From NCBI GenBank assembly GCA_034770075.1, contig CM068380.1, positions 27,528,005-27,592,004 of the forward strand: DNA of 64,000 nt, given 5' to 3'. Positions 31,101-41,945 of the stretch are shown here, piece by piece (within the stretch, counting starts at the first letter, position 1; each line of letters starts with the position of its first letter). Under the pieces are notes generated by a model. It saw only the letters and a list, made by a program, of their open reading frames with translations. It did no database searches and was not told where the DNA came from. Position numbers and translations under genes: made by a program. The DNA comes from Aralia elata (lineage: Eukaryota > Streptophyta > Magnoliopsida > Apiales > Araliaceae).

Positions 31101-32444
31101 TGATGAGTGAGTTTTATACCTACGAATCAGGTCTTGTTAGACTTAATTATTGCGGTCTTTAAGTGTTTTTAGTATTGTTTTATTCGTTTTTGTGTTTGTT
31201 TATCGTAGGATTGGAGCTGGAGGGGTAAAAGAGTCATTTTGGAGCTTAAAGGGTTAAAATCAGACTTGATGACATTTTTGTAAATTTGAGGGCATGACCT
31301 GACGCCAGAAGCGCTAGGAATTATACTACTATAGCGCCAGAGGCGCTAGTGCATGAATTTTGTTGATGATGTGCGGCTATATGGAAAAGAAGAAGCCAAT
31401 TTGGAAGAGGATTGAAGCTATTTATTGATAAGAGGGAGAGAGAAGAAAACCCTGAGAGGAACTAATTAGATTTTCATTCATTATGCTTCTACTTCTGGAG
31501 AGAGATTTTTGCCAATTTTATTGTGGATTATTATCGTTTGATTGTTGGATTTTGATGTGGGTTTAAGCTTTACTTTGGATTATATTCAACAATTGGGTTT
31601 GATTGTTCTATTCATTCTTTATTCAATTATTTGCTTATTTTTCCATATGTTGTTTTGATCCCATAATGGCTTTTGGTTCAGACATGAACTAATCTCCATT
31701 ATGGGATTCTAACGGATTTTAATATATAGTCTAGTTATAAGCTTGAGTGTTGGATTGTTTTGCATATCATAAAAAACTTCTATCATGATTGTTTTGCATG
31801 TATGAAAGCTTGATCACCATTCGTTCTCAGTGCTTGTATGGAATTGAAAAATAACATATGAGTATGGATCGTAATCATGATAGCTTGCGAATATGAGGCT
31901 TAATTGGGTAGCTTAATATTTTGTGAATCAGATAGAAATATACTGTTTCACCGTAAGAGTCAAAAATAAGGGCTTGTGCTTTAAATCAGTATAATTGCAA
32001 TTTCACATAGAAATATAGTGATGTATAGTGGTGATTACATGGTGTCTATTGATTTTGGATATTATGTAAGTAGGTCATAATACATTGACAGATGGTTATG
32101 TCTATATTAGTGCTCTTGGCTATTTTTCTGTGATATGTGAACTGACTAGCATGATGGTGGTAATTAGATGAATTATTAAATGAAGTTAGGATCCCATTAA
32201 TTACAATTTTGATATATTTCATTATTATTTGCATCTTTAGTTGTTAATTGGTTTAGAAATAATTTTGTCACCAAAATTAAGTCATTAGTTTAGGCAAATA
32301 AATATAGTGATAGAACTGATGCATAGTGATTTAATTTAGCACTTTCTCTGTGGGACGATACTCTACTTCCTCTGTATTACTTGTTGACACATGTATGCTT
32401 GCATGAGTTAGAGCTCTTTTGTTAAGACTAAAAAAGAGGCAACA
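31101..32444 (+). mobile_element. Athila-type solo LTR, 1.34 kb, nested
   Basis: Perfect target repeats CCTGG (31096-31100, 32445-32449). It starts TGATGAGTGAGTTTTATACC, like the gag-only element's LTR, and ends AAAAGAGGCAACA. It has the CTCTGTGGGACGATAC motif about 100 bp before its end (32344-32360), two AGCGCTAG-type CG-rich boxes (31300-31350) and a weak TATA candidate CTATTTATTG (31418). It is the youngest layer here, because it interrupts the solo LTR that interrupts the copia. Confidence 0.9.
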
Positions 32445-33051
32445 CCTGGATTATGTGAATGCATGAAATTTTACATGTTATAGTTTTGTTTAAGTAAATA
32501 ATTGATTTCGCGTAGCGTCGCTAAATCACTATTCACAGGGCACATTTCCTGAGGCACTATTCATGCCCAATATTTTTTCGTTTTTTTTATGTTGAATAAT
32601 TTTGTTGATGCGTGTATACGAACGAATAATTTTTTCAAGCATCGAAATTTTTTTTTGAGCTGATACGTGATTTTATCCGTATCCAAAATATATTATTTAG
32701 GTGTTCCAAATATTTGGACAAATCCCATAATAATTATTTTTACCCATTCTAATATTTATGGTAATACCCATTTTAATTATGCGTAGAGTTATTGAGCAAA
32801 TTGGGTACAAAAGTGAGAGTTTTCGGATATATTTTTGGTGTATTTGGGTATTTATTTTGGCTTGTTACTCCAAGAGGGAACCAACCCACCAATTTAGACC
32901 AATCAAATGAGAGCAGGAAGGGAGTTGCCGGCAAGCATTTGAAATTGTTGGACAACCTTGAGCAACCAACCCATTTTCTCCCAAAATTACTCCTCCAATT
33001 CTCCCAAATCATTCAACTCCCAATCCATTCCACACTTCTCCCATCCCATCA

Positions 33052-33200
33052 GCAGAGAGAGAGAGAGAGAGTTGCAAAGAAGAAAAAAGGAAGAAGGAAG
33101 AGGTCGCTGGAAAAGGGAAAAAAGTCATCGGAAAAGGGAGGAGAGTCGCCGAAAAAGAAAGGAGGAAGAAAAAGAAGGCACAAGTGGAGGAAGAGAGAAT
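33052..33200 (+). repeat. GA microsatellite and purine-rich tract
   Basis: A run of GA dinucleotides (about 33055-33071) passes into A/G-rich text to about 33200. It creates overlapping open frames rich in Arg, Glu and Lys that I do not consider genes. Confidence 0.8.
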
Positions 33201-33879
33201 CCAAGCAAGAAAAACTCAAGCCAAGCAAAGCCTAGCAATCTTCTTAACCTCTAGGAAGGATTTACAGAGGTAAGACACCAACCAAATCCATTCCATTCGA
33301 TTTCTTGTTAAGTTTTTAAAGTTTTTCTTAGTTTTAAACTCTTAAGCTTGTGGGTCGGATTTATGGCGATTCTTGGTGTTTTGTTTGTTATAATTGTTTG
33401 TAAATGTTGTTAAGAGGTTATGTAAGCCATTAATAACATCAAAGTGGAACAAAAACGCAAGAAATCCTTACCTTGGCTTAATGGAGCAAGAACAATGAAC
33501 TTTGGACATGAACTTGGACGTTCGGACCATTTTAGAGGACGGTAAAGCTATGATTTTGTGTTTGTTAATTTTAGTTGTTGTTATGGTATTGTAGTTCCAT
33601 GGGTTATGAAGCTAACCCAGTTGGAATGGAGTAAAAATGAGTTAAAACGAGTTCATAGTAATGTTTTTTGTAAAACTTGTCAAGAACTCGAAAAATAGAG
33701 TATGAACTTAGTACTTTGGCTTAAGATTTGTCCATGTTAACGTTTTTGGGTAATTCTAAATTTTTGATATGTTGTAGCCCTATAAGTTAGGAGTCCATAG
33801 AGTCTGGAATGGACCAATTTGCTTGTGTATTGACGGAGTTATGGAGGTTGGAGTGGCCGGAGGTCGGAGTCGCGAACTG

Positions 33880-34210
33880 AGAACAAACCTAGAATCCGGC
33901 TACTGGAGAATGACGTCGCAGCGCCATTCATAAGCCTTGCAAATGTCGTTGCAGCGAGGGGCAAGATGGAAAATGAACGGAGCTCAAGCCGCAGCAACGC
34001 TTCCAAGCACTAAGCTTGGCGTCGCAGCGCCACGTGGCAGAAGGCGGGAAGCGGAGCTCACGCTGTAGCGTGGCTTCTAACACTAAGCTCCACGCCGCAG
34101 TGACGCCTCGCGGCAGAGGCAGAACACGGGACTCACGCCGCAGCGTGAGGTCCAGTTCTAAGGCTTGGCACTGCAGTGCCAGTGCCGTGTTCGGCCTGGG
34201 TTGGGTCGGT
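33880..34210 (+). repeat. CG-rich block with CGCAGCG/CGCCGCAG repeats in the solo LTR
   Basis: Units such as GTCGCAGCGCCA, GCCGCAGCAACGC and CGCCGCAGCGTGAG recur about eight times in 330 bp, some of them inverted (CACGCTGTAGCGTG). This is the LTR's only CG-rich part. Confidence 0.65.
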
Positions 34211-35834
34211 CAAACCAGATCGGGGCGGGTCGGACCTAATGAATTCTTTTCAACGGGTCCAACACTTATATTTTTATCCTAAATGATTAAACAAGTTAGT
34301 TATTTATACCTTGTTAAACCTTAACCTTAATTGCTTAATTGTATATTAAGTGTCAACTAATTTAGCATTGTCGTAAGGCGTAAATTGAATAACCTATATA
34401 CAACTTACGTTTGGCTTCCAGGGGCACTGCCCCCTTAGACCCCCGCCAACTCATCGGCGAGCTTGGCAGCCACTCGCTCCTCGGGGAGCGAGACCCCCGA
34501 CTAGGTAGTCGTAGTGTCAATCAATGTGTTTTAATGATGCAACGTCCGTTTTAAACCTAGTCTTTATGTGACTAATTGCTATACGAATATGTATTTACAT
34601 GTGTAGGATATTAAGGAGCGTGTGTTGTAATATTGTAGCAGCGCATCAGGCAAGTTTCTTAACTTAACACAATTTATATTTGAGCAAGTTTACTAACGCT
34701 TATCTAACCCTTGTGTTGGGCAAGTTTCCTTACCCTAGCTCGATTTAATATTGTGCAGGTTTTCTCAACCGTACAACTTTTGTTTATTGTGCGAGTTATT
34801 TATTAATTGAGCAATCATTCTATATTATTGCAAGTTCCTTACTCAACTGTGTTCATTTGCGCAAGTTTCCTATTTTATACAAATGTTGTATATTTTTGCA
34901 AGTTTCATGACTCAAATCGAGTTATTTCTTTCAAGTTATATTAGTGGATTAATTATTGTTAATTATTCTACATCAAGGATAAATTATTGATATTCGCAGC
35001 TTATGTATTTGAATTCATTATCTGTTATTGGATTGCGAAACATTAAGTTCTTCATCCATGAACTGTTTAAGGAAATAGTCTATGCATTTTGTTTCGGCTA
35101 GACATGTACAGGTTATTATTTTAAAAGCTATCCAAACCGGTTGTTGGTATGGATTCTTGGACTGAGAGAGCATCCCTTATTTAGGGGATTTTAATGTGTC
35201 GGTTATTCAATGCAGTCAGAGTTAAATCTTATGCATATACATAGGGTACGAGAGGCTGATCCCCTCGAGTACTACTGACGGGCCAGGCATTTAAAAGGGT
35301 TAGTCGAATGACTGATCCTTTGGCCAAATAGTTCATGGTCTATTGGACCACTCAGCAGTAAATAATCAATATTCATTATTTCATTTGAATTTTCATTATA
35401 TTGTCAGTTATTTCTTCAATGTCCTTAAATTGTTGAACCATGCGATTATTATTCTAATTCATTTATGATATATCTTCCTGATTCATTTTAAACTTGCTGA
35501 ACAAAGCAGTTGCTCACTCTTGCTATATCATGAACCTATTGTAGTTAGGCCGGGGAGTTCCAAAGCGGACAAAGGCAAGGAAAAACTTAAGGAATAGTTA
35601 TATGTACTATCCCGTTATGTAATCATGGAATTATTTTGTATTATTATTGTATTCCGTGATGTATTTATTTAAGGTTATAGACCTTGGGACCGTAGTAAAC
35701 CTTTTGTAATGAACAACATATATTTATTTATTCCGCATTAGTTGATTTATGTTGTTTAGAGGTGTATGGATGTATTTTATCGTGAGCACTAGATTCGAGG
35801 TATTGTTACCTGAATTTGGGGGTATCACAATTCT

Positions 35835-36330
35835 CCTTTTCCACTAAAAGGAGATTTGGTCATCTTACCCATGAGACAAGATTCACAAGTTAGATATGAC
35901 TTGTAATCAGATAGCTCTAAAAGCCCATCTTTATGCAAATTGGTTAATCTTGTTTCATTAATATGACCGAGTCTACAATGCCACATAAAAGTATAATTAA
36001 CATCAACTCTTTTCCTTTTCTTAATTTGTTCAATTTGAAGTATATTTTTATGCAAGTCAAGTATATAAAGTTCATTCAGTAAATTGCCAACACCATATAG
36101 AACATTTTTATTATAAATAGAACAATCGTTGTTCTTTATTATAATATCAACACCATCCATATCCAATACAGAAATAGAAATAATGTTTCTTATAAGTGTT
36201 GGAACATAATAACAATTATTTAAACTAATGGACTTGCCCGTAGGCAAGTACTAAACAATAAGTTCCTACAGCTAATGCAACAACTTTTGCTCCATTTCCC
36301 ATTCGTAGGACAACTTCATCCTTGTTCAAC
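35835..36330 (-). pseudogene. Copia protease end and pre-integrase zinc finger, broken
   Basis: Minus-strand text 'NCYYVPTLIRNIISISVLD' and 'NKNVLYGVGNLLNELYILDL' leads to the HHCC zinc finger 'WHCRLGHINETRL...CESCLMGKM', the gag-pre-integrase domain of copia elements. A frameshift near 36245 separates it from the protease end. The protease 'LDTGCGSH' region is partly deleted here (36370-36400) but present in the second copy near 62910. Confidence 0.85.
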
Positions 36331-37251
36331 TTTCTACTTCTGCTTAGTCCTTACATAGTGTTTCATATGTGAGAACCACAGCCGGTATCCAAAAACCTTG
36401 ATCGGAAGTCGAAGCTTCTCCAAGCTTCTTCTACTTTTGGACCGCAAGATACTTCTCGCAGATCCTCTTCTAGTGACCTGGCTTATTGCAATGGAAGCAC
36501 ATTCCTTGCTATCTGGATCAGCTTTCTTATTATCCTTTACCTTCATCTTACCCTTAGCCTTCTTTTTTTTCTTCTTTTTAGAAGATACCTTGGGCCTCTT
36601 CCTTTTCTTAGAAGAATCATCCACCAATAAGACTTGGTCCTTCTTGGATGTGAAGTGACCTTCAACAGTTTTCAGCATGTTAAGTAACTCGAGCAAGTTG
36701 ACGTCCAACTTATTCATGTGAAAATTCAGAACAAATTGTGAGAAGGTGTCTGGGAGTGACTGCAAGATCAAATCTTGACTTAACTCCCCATCTATCACGA
36801 ACCCTAACTATCTAAAACGTTCAATCAAATTAATCATCCTTAGGACATGAGTCTCAACGGTAGTACCCTCGATCATTCGAGATCGAAAGAGCTCCCTAGA
36901 TATCTGATATTTAGTAGTCCTACTTTCCTCACCATACAACTCCTTGAGGTGCAGGAGTATAGTGGGAACATCCATAGTTTCATGCTCATGTTGATGCTAA
37001 AGCTCGTTACTCATGGATGCGAGCATGATGCATTAAGCCACGGTTACATCATTTTGCCACTTTCTAAAAGTAGTAATCTCTTCCTCAGATGTTGTTTCTG
37101 CAACAGTTGCAGGGACGAGAGAATTTAGGACATATGAAATCTTTTCAGCAGTGAGAACAATTCTCAGATTCCTTAGCCAGTCTATGTAATTCGATCCGGT
37201 CAGTTTGTTAGCATCAAGTATGCTTCACACTGATATTAGTGAGTTTGACAT
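36331..37251 (-). pseudogene. Copia gag, broken
   Basis: An ATG at 37251 opens 'MSNSLISV', immediately followed by a stop; the text goes on with 'LTGSNYIDWLRNLRIVL', 'HLKELYGEESRTTKYQI' and 'LILQSLPDTFSQFVLNFHMNK', typical of the UBN2/gag domain of plant copia elements. A Lys-rich stretch (about 36540-36620) and a decayed zinc knuckle follow. Gag forms the particle. Stops are at about 37228, 37048 and 36808. Confidence 0.8.
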
Positions 37252-37881
37252 TTTCAAATTCTTCATGTGAAATAGACAATATTTTAGCATACATTCATTT
37301 TATTAATTACCAAAATAAATTAGGTCTTTATTTAAATTAGTATCTCCCACTATTTTCATCAAACTATATTACCCTCAATATATAGTTCGGCAAATCTAAT
37401 TAAAGATTTACTAGTGAAAATAAGAATCTCATTTCAAATGTGTATAGCCTTGGGATGACACAACAAACTATATATAAATAAATAGGTAGACAACTATTGT
37501 CAATTACATCACTATGTAACTCCTTATATTTTGCCTCTTAGCTTATTTTGATCAAGTGTTGACACATCCGAATCAAAATTGTCTAAGTTAAGTCCAACCC
37601 AGCACTTCCATATAAGTAAAGAGAAAAACATCTTCCTTGTGGTGACACAAAAAAACAGCATCGTTCAATTCCTTTATAAGCATCAAATATGATAAAAAAA
37701 CATCTCAAGAAATTAAAATAAGCCTTGTGCTGACACAACAAACGTATAATGATTAATTGATACTCTATTATTTTATCATGCTAGAAGGCGACGTTCGATA
37801 TTCCAAATATCTTTGAACATTATAACTTAATATGATTTCATTGAGAGTTTTGTTATTATTTCGCTCATCTTGTTTAGCGTG

Positions 37882-37943
<62 letters not shown>
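37882..37943. repeat. Compound (AC)n(AT)n microsatellite
   Basis: About 18 AC units followed directly by about 12 AT units. It is likely to vary in length between individuals. Confidence 0.95.
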
Positions 37944-37946
<3 letters not shown>

Positions 37947-38544
37947 CGCATCATATTATTTAACATACGAAGCTTGTTGTATAATATTATTTAACATGCG
38001 CTCCTTGCTTCTTAGTCTCCAATTCTTCAAGATAATTCTAACTAATCCTATTACATAAAATATTTACAATAAATAGAAATCTTGATCAACAGTCAAGGGG
38101 AAGTACATAGGAGGAAGATAGAATTTACATCAAGAAAAACTAGAGAAGACGAGGTATGCAGACCCCATTTATAAAACTCATTCATCCATGCATTCAAATA
38201 GAATAAAATCCAATCATCCATTGGCCAATAGTCCATAATCAATCCCATTTATTATCATACATATCACCATATGCATCAATAAATAACATTTATCTCATGA
38301 ATAATTAAACAAGTTCATATATGTATCGATATCATTTAATGGGCAAAAGTTTGCTAAAATTTAGTTTTGAAACAAAATAAACTCTTTTATTTTAATTAAA
38401 ACCCAAATCAAAATTAAACTCCTTTAATTTTAGCAACCTTGAATCCTATTCCAGACAAAATAAACATCTTTATTTTAAACTTACTCCAATTGAATAAACC
38501 ATTTACTTTAATTGAAGAAAAAATAAAATTTTCAAACTCTACAG

Positions 38545-38750
38545 ACCAGCGCAGCCGCGCCCAGAATGAACTGGGAACCGGCGCGGCCGCGCTGAACCCC
38601 AGAGAACAATTCTCAGCTTCAAGAACGGTCGCGCTACAATTACACTTGGTAACGGCACGGCCGCGCCGCACCCCAAGAAACAATTTCTGGGTTTAGGCAC
38701 GGCCGCGCTTCAAAATGAACTAGAAGCGACGCGGCCACGCTGCGACGCAG
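38545..38750. repeat. CG-rich palindromes in the copia leader
   Basis: GCGCGGCCGCGC and near variants occur five or six times, with spacer text (CAGAATGAACTGGGAAC) similar to the spacer in the gag-only LTR at about 11120. It looks like the same module carried by an unrelated element class. Confidence 0.7.
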
Positions 38751-38841
38751 GTTTTGAAACTCAGATTTTTCCTAGAAAATTAATCAAATCACATACCCAT
38801 ACATACATGGAATCATTAAAATCGATAATTAGCATAAGGTT

Positions 38842-38855
38842 TGGCTCTAATATCA
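38842..38855 (-). other. Primer-binding site of the copia
   Basis: Minus strand TGATATTAGAGCCA, one base inside the 5' LTR. It differs at two positions from TGGTATCAGAGCCA, the initiator-Met-tRNA site of plant copia elements. Confidence 0.85.
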
Positions 38856-38856
38856 C

Positions 38857-40664
38857 TGTTAGGTTTGTATATAACGCAAACATGCAATCAAATTACACAA
38901 ATATAGCGGAAGCGCGATAAAATCGAATTTTAAATTTTTATACAAACCATCACCATGAACTTTCCTTGTACTCAATTACCAATTATACGAAAGAGATAGA
39001 GAATCAAAATCACACCCTTGTAGAACCGTGTTTCCTCAGGTACGAGTTCACCTCCAAATCCTCCGCGTCTCCTTGAATTCACCGGTTAGATTCCTTTCTT
39101 TGATCAACGTTAGCCACCCAAGTGTTTGACCTCTAGAGGTGATCCACCAAGGAATAATATGTATTCAAGAAGATGGATGTTGGCAAAACCCTAGTTTCTA
39201 TCTCTATAGAATTTGTAAGTACTCTCCCAAATCTTATGGAAGCATATGTCACCCCAATCCATAATAAGACTCCTCTTATTTATAAATATAAGCAATTCTC
39301 CTAAACTATTTAGGAAAAGGGTTGCATTTTAATTAAACTCTTTTAATTTATTAAACTCCTAATCCAATTAGAAATTTATGAGAGTACTTTTATTAATTAA
39401 TTCTTAAACCCTTTTAGAAATTAAATAATAATAATAGTAATAATAAAAATAAGACTCCTCTTATTAATTTATATTTAATATTTTCAAAATATTAAATAAT
39501 AAATATTAAGCTATTTAATTTATTTTATCACCATAGATTAAATTAAATATACTTAACTTATTATTACGATTATGCCAGTTACTTCTTAAATAAATATTTT
39601 TCTTTTACGGTGTGACCCTTTAGGTTCCCCATATTAATCCGGTTGTGAATAAATCAATTAGAACAATTCTAATCTTATTTAAATAAATAAATTAAATTAT
39701 TTAATTTATTTAAATAAATAATATTTATTCTACAATAAGGGTAAGCCCCCTTAGCGATCAACTACTTTCTAGATAATATAGATTTCAACATTAATCATAA
39801 AAGAACCTTTCAGTGAATAGTTATTGTACAATTCAATCATTCTACCATACAATGTCCCAATTAAATATAAGATATGAAATTATTGTCAAGTCTTATTTTA
39901 TTTAATTATATGTATTTCGATTCTCAAATGCACAACTATGATAATACAAATTAGAAACTACTTTCTAATTTCATTCTGCCTTGGTCAAGGACTACCGAGT
40001 TGTCATTTATCGAATCACATAGGACATTCTCTCCTTTTACTAGAAGTGGTAGATTTTTTATTGACCATTCACCTATCTCCATGTATAATTTATTATAAAC
40101 AAGCGTACCCTTTGATATACCCTAAGGGTCTTAAGGAACATATCAAAGTATAACTCATCATACACAACATACTATGATGATCTCAAGTCCAAGGATCACT
40201 TGTACTATTATCACTAGAGGAATTCCTGTTGACAGACAAGTAAAACTCCATTAGGTATTTCTTTAGCAGTCACGTTCAGTGAACTTATTCTCAAATAAGC
40301 ACCTACATACTTGTTTTAGTGTCTCCACACAAATGATTATGAGATCAATCATCCTCTTCCTAAGAGCAAGCAAAGTATGTACCAATCTATCCGGATTCAC
40401 TAATCCCTTTTTTAGTAATCCAAAGATTAGGAACGATTTTAGTTTTAAGCTCTCTAAGAATTTAGATCTCATTGGCATGATCATTATAATGATTACAAAA
40501 GCATTGCTCAAAACTATGGGTTTATCACATATAAAATAACAACACTATGTAGATAAAGTAAAATACCTTTAATAAATTAATTTTTTTATTAATTAATGAA
40601 TAAGATTACAAAGAATATGATACATCATATCAAATATGAGTGGCTTGTGTGCATACTACTTTCA
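38857..40664 (-). repeat. 5' LTR of the copia, 1.81 kb
   Basis: Minus strand starts TGAAAGTAGTATGCACAC and ends CAAACCTAACA. A minus-strand TATA box TATAAATA lies at 39277-39284. It retains two segments lost from the 3' LTR. Confidence 0.9.
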
Positions 40665-40669
40665 GTTAC

Positions 40670-41107
40670 AACTTTCAATTTTCTATAATCAATACACACT
40701 CTCCATCCTGTTTGCATTCTTGTGGGCACCAACTCATTGTTGTCATTCTTGACGACTGTGATTCCAGATTTCTTTGGTACTACTTGCACCAGACTCACCT
40801 ATTGACTGTCTGAAATATGGTAGATTATACCTACATCAAGCAATTTGAGCACCTCTTTCTTCACTACCTCCATCATGGGTGGATTCAACCTTTTTTGTGC
40901 TTCTCTAGTGGGCTTGGCTCCATTTTCCAAAAGAATTCTATACATGCACATAGTAGGGCTTATACCCTTGATGCCTGCTATAGTCCAACCAAAAACTATT
41001 ATGTGGTCCCTTAGAACTCTTAGCAGTTTGTCCTCTTGTACTTTGGTTAGGTTATTTGCAATGATCACTGTTAGCGTGTCCTCCTTCCCTAGGTATGCAT
41101 ACTTCAA
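40670..41107 (-). pseudogene. Athila reverse transcriptase, N-terminal part
   Basis: Minus-strand text: 'DHIIVFGWTIAGIKGISP', 'REAQKRLNPPMMEVVKKEV', 'ELVPTRMQTGWRVCIDYRKL' (the usual RT motif W-R-x-C-x-DYRKLN). The frame has a stop at about 40799 and reaches the copia insertion at 40670. It resumes at 9952. Confidence 0.85.
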
Positions 41108-41945
41108 GTGGTAGGTAATGGCTTCAATTCCAAAGTTGGAGCCTGCACAACAGATGGCAATAACTTTTGATGAGAAGCAGGTAATTGAATGGAATAAACT
41201 ACATACTTATCTGTAATTTTTGGTAAAGAATGCAACGTAACCACAGTTTCCTTTAATTCCTGATTTTGCTCAATCTCTTCTTCGTTGTCCAATTCCATGT
41301 TGTGTCTGATGACAACCTCTAAGCTTTCCTGATGAATATGCTCAAAAGATCCCTCCATTAAAGAGTCAATGATGTTAATAACAAAAATATGATTAATATC
41401 ACTAGGGTACTTTATGGCCTCATGTATATTGAATTGAATCTTTTCGCCATCAAATTCCATGGTTAAAGTCCCATTGTGCACATCAATCATAGTTCGTGTT
41501 GTTTTCAAAAATGGTCTCCCTATAAGTATATGTGCAGGATTTGGGGATGTATAATCTTCTATATCCACAATGTAAAAATCTGTAGGAAAGATTAGTTCAT
41601 TCACCTGCACCAAGACATCTTCAATTACCCCTTAGGGGTAAGTGTTAGTACGATCAGCCAATTGGATAATAACACAAGTATTTTTCAAAGGACCTAGATT
41701 TAAAGAAGCATAAATAGATAATGGCATAACATTAATTGAAGCTCCTAAATCTAGCATAGCTTTTTCAAATCTGGTATTTCCTATCTTACATGAAATTATG
41801 AACATGTCTGGATCTTTACACTTAGGGGGCATTTTTCTTTGGAGAACTGCTAACACATTTTCTCCAACTGTGACTCTCTCATCATTTTCCAATTTCTTTT
41901 TATTAGTGCATAATTCTTTTAAAAACTTTGCATACCTTAAAACCT
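41104..41945 (-). pseudogene. Athila aspartic protease region
   Basis: Contains 'EKAMLDLGASINVMPLSIY' (about 41770-41710), the protease active site with DLGAS as usual in Athila, then 'TDFYIVDIEDY' and 'ILIGRPFLKTTRTMID', the flap and C-terminal substrate-binding text. Protease cleaves the gag-pol polyprotein. A stop at about 41630 breaks the frame, and the following 170 codons are open. Confidence 0.85.

Larger units (their letters stand above)
30981..35829 (+). mobile_element. Solo LTR, 4.85 kb including a nested solo LTR, inserted in copia integrase
   Basis: Perfect target repeats ATTCT (30976-30980, 35830-35834); the uninterrupted site is at about 62380 in the second copy. Ends TGTAACGATCGGG and GGGGGTATCACA. 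Without the insertion 31101-32444 it is about 3.5 kb, close to the 3.6 kb of the LTR at 664. Contents: a GA-rich tract (33052-33200), a CG-rich block (33880-34210), GCAAGTT repeats (34640-34920) and the acceptor/basic-peptide block (35494-35597). No gag or pol text was found. Confidence 0.9.
37252..38841 (-). other. Copia leader between PBS and gag
   Basis: About 1.6 kb of untranslated sequence, AT-rich, with no reading frame of note. It holds a compound microsatellite (37882-37943) and a CG-rich palindrome block (38545-38750) very like the one in the gag-only element's LTR. Confidence 0.6.
9953..40664 (-). mobile_element. Ty1/copia retrotransposon (Angela/Tork-like), full length, with three nested insertions
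   Basis: Minus-strand element: 5' LTR 38857-40664, Met-tRNA-type PBS 38842-38855, long leader, gag, protease/pre-integrase, integrase, RT, RNase H, polypurine tract 25861-25876, and 3' LTR split as 24322-25860 and 9953-10049. It interrupts the Athila RT gene with target repeats ATTAC (9948-9952) and GTTAC (40665-40669), one mismatch. Insertions inside it are 10050-24316, 27393-30135 and 30981-35829. Integrase before RT is the copia order. The clade name comes from the protein style ('TRPDVAHALSVTSRYQ', 'ILKYLRRTKD') and LTR length of about 1.8 kb, and is tentative. Confidence 0.9.

Noticed and set aside
32773..33254. Overlapping frames rich in Arg, Glu and Lys, suggestive of an RS-like protein
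   Set aside because: They come from the GA microsatellite and purine-rich tract inside a solo LTR.
34016..34282. 88-codon Ser/Arg-rich frame
   Set aside because: Product of the CG-rich repeat block in the solo LTR; the open frame follows from base composition.
36398..36658. 86-codon plus-strand frame with a hydrophobic run
   Set aside because: Antisense of the Lys-rich tail of copia gag, which reads as Phe/Leu on the other strand.
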